From the NCBI RefSeq assembly GCF_023566055.1, contig NZ_JALIQP010000002.1:682001-746000 (forward strand): a stretch of 64,000 nt of DNA, written 5' to 3'. This document shows positions 61,842-64,000 of the stretch, one piece after another (positions within the stretch are counted from its first letter, which is position 1; the number at the start of each line of letters is the position of its first letter). The stretch comes from Halosolutus amylolyticus. GTDB taxonomy: Archaea; Halobacteriota; Halobacteria; Halobacteriales; Natrialbaceae. The translations under genes and the position numbers were made by a program. Under the pieces are notes generated by a model. The model saw only the letters and a program-made list of their open reading frames with translations, had not been told where the DNA came from and did not search any database.

Positions 61842-62675
61842 ATGCCACGCTCGAACCGACTCGACGAAATGCGTCATCCAGAAGTCAAAGCGTATCTCGA
61901 GGATACGGAGGTACCAACGGCGTTGATTCCGGTCGGGACGACGGAACAGCACGGCGAACATCTCGCGATGGGGACCGACGCGTTCATCCCGACCGAAATC
62001 TGTGAGCGAATCGCCGAGGACGTCGACGCACTCGTCGGCCCACCGATATCGTACGGGGCGTCGGATATGCACGCCGGCTACGATGGCATCACCTATCTCA
62101 CCTACCGGACGCTGGCGACGGTGGTGCGCGATATCGCCTATTCGCTCGCCGAAAGCGGGTTCACCGACATCGTCTTCGTTTCGGGTCACCTCACGAACGA
62201 CTGGGCGGCGAAAGTCGGTGCCAACCAGGCGACCCACGACCTGCCCGAAGAGAACTACGTGTACGCGTTCCCCTACTGGGACGCGCTGAGCGCGGACGAC
62301 ATGGAGGACTACCTCTCCTTCGACGCCGGGTGGCACGCGAATATCGGCGAGACGGCCGCAGTGATGGCTATCGACGAGGACCTCGTCGACCTCGAGAGTA
62401 CCTCCACCGACGACCCCGACCTGCCCGAGGACATCGAGAACCCTGCGGCGCTGCTGGATCACCTCCTCATCGGCAAAGGTGCGTACTACCGAGTCAGCGA
62501 AACCGGAACGTGGGGCGATCCGAGCGACGCGACTGCCGACCTCGGCGAGGAGTACTTCGAGACGATCACGCACGCCGTTGCGGAACTCATCAATACGTTC
62601 CAGGAGGTTCGAGACGACATCTACAAGCGAGAGCGCCCGGATCGTGTACAGGAGCAGTGGGATAGTAGCGACTGA
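61842..62675 (+). CDS. Creatininase-family amidohydrolase
   Basis: A 277-residue metal-dependent amidohydrolase. Metal ligands typical of the family are seen: Glu and His in IPVGTTEQHGEHLAMGTDAF (about 30-50), His in SDMHAGYDGITYLTYRTLAT, FVSGHLTNDW (about 115-124) and DAGWHANIGETAAVMAIDED with Glu (about 165-180). Creatininase-family members hydrolyse creatinine, formamidopyrimidine nucleotides (ArfB-type) or other cyclic or formyl amides. The C-terminus is DSSD and the stop codon lies inside the family B repeat. The acetamidase/formamidase gene is next on the same strand, so both may serve an amide degradation path; that is inference. Confidence 0.85.
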   Translation: MPRSNRLDEMRHPEVKAYLEDTEVPTALIPVGTTEQHGEHLAMGTDAFIPTEICERIAEDVDALVGPPISYGASDMHAGYDGITYLTYRTLATVVRDIAYSLAESGFTDIVFVSGHLTNDWAAKVGANQATHDLPEENYVYAFPYWDALSADDMEDYLSFDAGWHANIGETAAVMAIDEDLVDLESTSTDDPDLPEDIENPAALLDHLLIGKGAYYRVSETGTWGDPSDATADLGEEYFETITHAVAELINTFQEVRDDIYKRERPDRVQEQWDSSD

Positions 62676-62744
62676 AAGTCAATGCACACCTGATCGCAGG
62701 ACGGCTGTGCGATCAGTGTGTAAATCGTTTCAGTTTCTACTATA
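62661..62744. repeat. Family B 84-bp element with terminal inverted repeats, copy 2
   Basis: Same length as copy 1 and about 88 percent identical by eye. It begins in the last codons of the creatininase-family gene (ATAGTAGCGACTGAAA includes the Asp-stop codons) and ends TTTCAGTTTCTACTATA. Its arms differ from copy 1 at a few positions (GCGAC versus GCCAC; TTTC versus GGCT), so the terminal repeats are no longer perfect. Confidence 0.85.
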
Positions 62745-62933
62745 GCCCGCTGGTGATCGCCTCGAACCAGGAACGTCGATAGCCCTCTCGAATCGTCCTA
62801 TCAGCATCGGGACGTGTATTTGGTCCTGAACCGATCGTACTTTCCTTTTACGATAGCCCAGATATGTATATTGAAAAGCATTATTGCCGCATTCATGGCC
62901 GTATCGAATGGGCTTGCCGGCCCGGAGTAACGT

Positions 62934-64000
62934 ATGCCCGAAGTACAATTCGAGGTGGACGTCGACGAGCCACCCGACGAACAGCCAGGGGACAACCCAT
63001 TCAACCGCTGGCATCCGGAGATCGAGACCGTCATCACGGTCGAACCAGGCGAGACGGTTCGACTCGAGTGTCTCGACTGGACTGGGGGACAGATACAGGA
63101 CAACGATAACGCGAACGAGGTCCGGGACGTGGACCTCAACCAGGTCCACTACCTGAGCGGCCCTGTGGAGGTACAGGGAGCCGAACCGGGAGACCTGTTG
63201 AAGACGACGCTTCTCGATATCGGACCGCTGAACGATCGATGGGAGTTCGGCTTCACCGGGATCTTTTCCCAGCAGAACGGCGGCGGATTCCTCACCGACC
63301 ACTTCCCCGACGCTGCGAAGGCGATCTGGAATCTCGACGGAACCTACGTTTCCTCGAGACACATTCCGGACGTCTACTACGAGGGGATGATCCACCCCGG
63401 CTTGATCGGCACCGCTCCCTCCCACGAACTGCTCGAGGAATGGAACGAGCGCGAGCAGGAACTGATCGAGAAACACGCCGAGGATCCCGAATCGATCCAG
63501 AATCACCCGACCGGCGAGTCGGAACCGCCCGTCGCGTCGCCGCCGACCACCGACGGAGCCCTTCCCGGCGAGGCGACCGGCGACACCGCCGACAGCATCG
63601 CCGAAGAAGGGGCCAGAACGGTTCCCCCGCGGGAACACGGCGGCAACTGCGACATCAAGGACCTCTCGCTGGGTTCGACGATCTACTTCCCGGTCTTCGT
63701 CGACGGCGCGAAGTTCGGGATCGGTGACCTCCACGCCTCCCAGGGTGACGGGGAGATCACCTTCTGTGGCGCCATCGAGATGGCTGGCTACGTAGACGTG
63801 AAGTTCGAACTCGTCAAGGACGGGATGAACAAGTACGGCATCGACCACCCCATATTCGAACCGGGGCATCGCGGCCCGAACTTCACCGATTACGTCGTCT
63901 TCGAGGGCTACTCCGTCACGGAGGACGGCGAACAGCGGTATATGGATCCTCACGTCGCGTATCGGCGTGCCGCACTCGAAGCGATCGAGTATTTGACCAA
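62934..64000 (+). CDS. Acetamidase/formamidase family protein (partial, 3' end outside window)
   Basis: The first 355 residues of an acetamidase/formamidase. Recognisable features are HPEIETVITVEPGETVRLEC, the block TGGQIQDNDNANEVRDVDLN, HYLSGPVEVQGAEPGDLLKT with the conserved GP and EGAEPGD-type motif, HGGNCDIKDLSLGSTIYFPV with the metal-site histidine and asparagine, and FGIGDLHASQGDGEITFCGA. The family hydrolyses formamide or acetamide to ammonia and the acid. An alternative start is not obvious; the ATG at 62934 follows a TATA-like ATATGTATATTG about 60-70 nt upstream. It lies 258 nt after the creatininase-family gene. Confidence 0.9.
   Translation, partial: MPEVQFEVDVDEPPDEQPGDNPFNRWHPEIETVITVEPGETVRLECLDWTGGQIQDNDNANEVRDVDLNQVHYLSGPVEVQGAEPGDLLKTTLLDIGPLNDRWEFGFTGIFSQQNGGGFLTDHFPDAAKAIWNLDGTYVSSRHIPDVYYEGMIHPGLIGTAPSHELLEEWNEREQELIEKHAEDPESIQNHPTGESEPPVASPPTTDGALPGEATGDTADSIAEEGARTVPPREHGGNCDIKDLSLGSTIYFPVFVDGAKFGIGDLHASQGDGEITFCGAIEMAGYVDVKFELVKDGMNKYGIDHPIFEPGHRGPNFTDYVVFEGYSVTEDGEQRYMDPHVAYRRAALEAIEYLT

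Overview
The window reads as a chromosomal segment of an extremely halophilic archaeon, most likely a Natrialbales-type haloarchaeon (Natrinema/Haloterrigena-like; this is inference). The GC content is high and the predicted proteins are strongly acidic. Many genes match haloarchaea-only families (LWR-salt, DUF5778, DUF6149, DUF7124, DUF5815, HFX_2341). Several export signals are twin-arginine type. Many genes have a TATA-like box centred 26-30 nt upstream of the start codon, as expected for leaderless archaeal transcripts. No rRNA, tRNA, CRISPR array or intact insertion sequence was seen.

Layout. 1-4.5 kb: LWR-salt protein (cut by the window edge), pterin dehydratase, and a heme cluster on the minus strand (siroheme decarboxylase-type two-domain protein, precorrin-2 dehydrogenase, glutamyl-tRNA reductase). 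4.7-8.2 kb: a polyprenol neighbourhood with a catalytic cis-prenyltransferase, a second cis-prenyltransferase-like protein lacking the catalytic motif but ending like eukaryotic NgBR/Nus1, and a DUF92 membrane protein. 8.3-14 kb: a Tat-exported unknown, a frameshifted microprotein, DnaG, a membrane-bound winged-helix protein, and a DUF3311/sodium-solute symporter pair. 14-24.6 kb: a Bat-type PAS/GAF regulator, a calcineurin-like phosphoesterase split by a membrane hairpin, lipoproteins, an HFX_2341 regulator and membrane proteins. 24.6-28 kb: an RND/MMPL exporter divergent from an unknown gene. 28.7-35.1 kb: ValS, then an ABC-2 operon with two tandemly duplicated permeases. 35.5-46.2 kb: DUF7344-like regulator, DUF1405, PdxS, a pilin-like DUF7289 protein, ThrB, a flavin oxidoreductase, an MFS carrier and DUF6149. 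46.5-54.3 kb: an NAD(P)H-type flavoprotein, a chemotaxis transducer with a His/Met-rich sensor, a multicopper oxidase convergent to it, and small conserved proteins. 54.8-64 kb: CarB, a FolC-FolP fusion, a creatininase-family amidohydrolase and an acetamidase/formamidase cut by the window end.

Two families of short palindromic repeats stand out. Family A (about 84 bp, six copies) begins exactly at the stop codon of a gene in all six cases and can fold into one long imperfect hairpin. Family B (84 bp, two copies) has terminal inverted repeats; one copy supplies the stop codon of the creatininase-family gene. Three genes (sirC, valS, the flavin oxidoreductase at 42.5 kb) are preceded by very small upstream ORFs whose stop overlaps the start codon as ATGA; two of these lie on short direct repeats.
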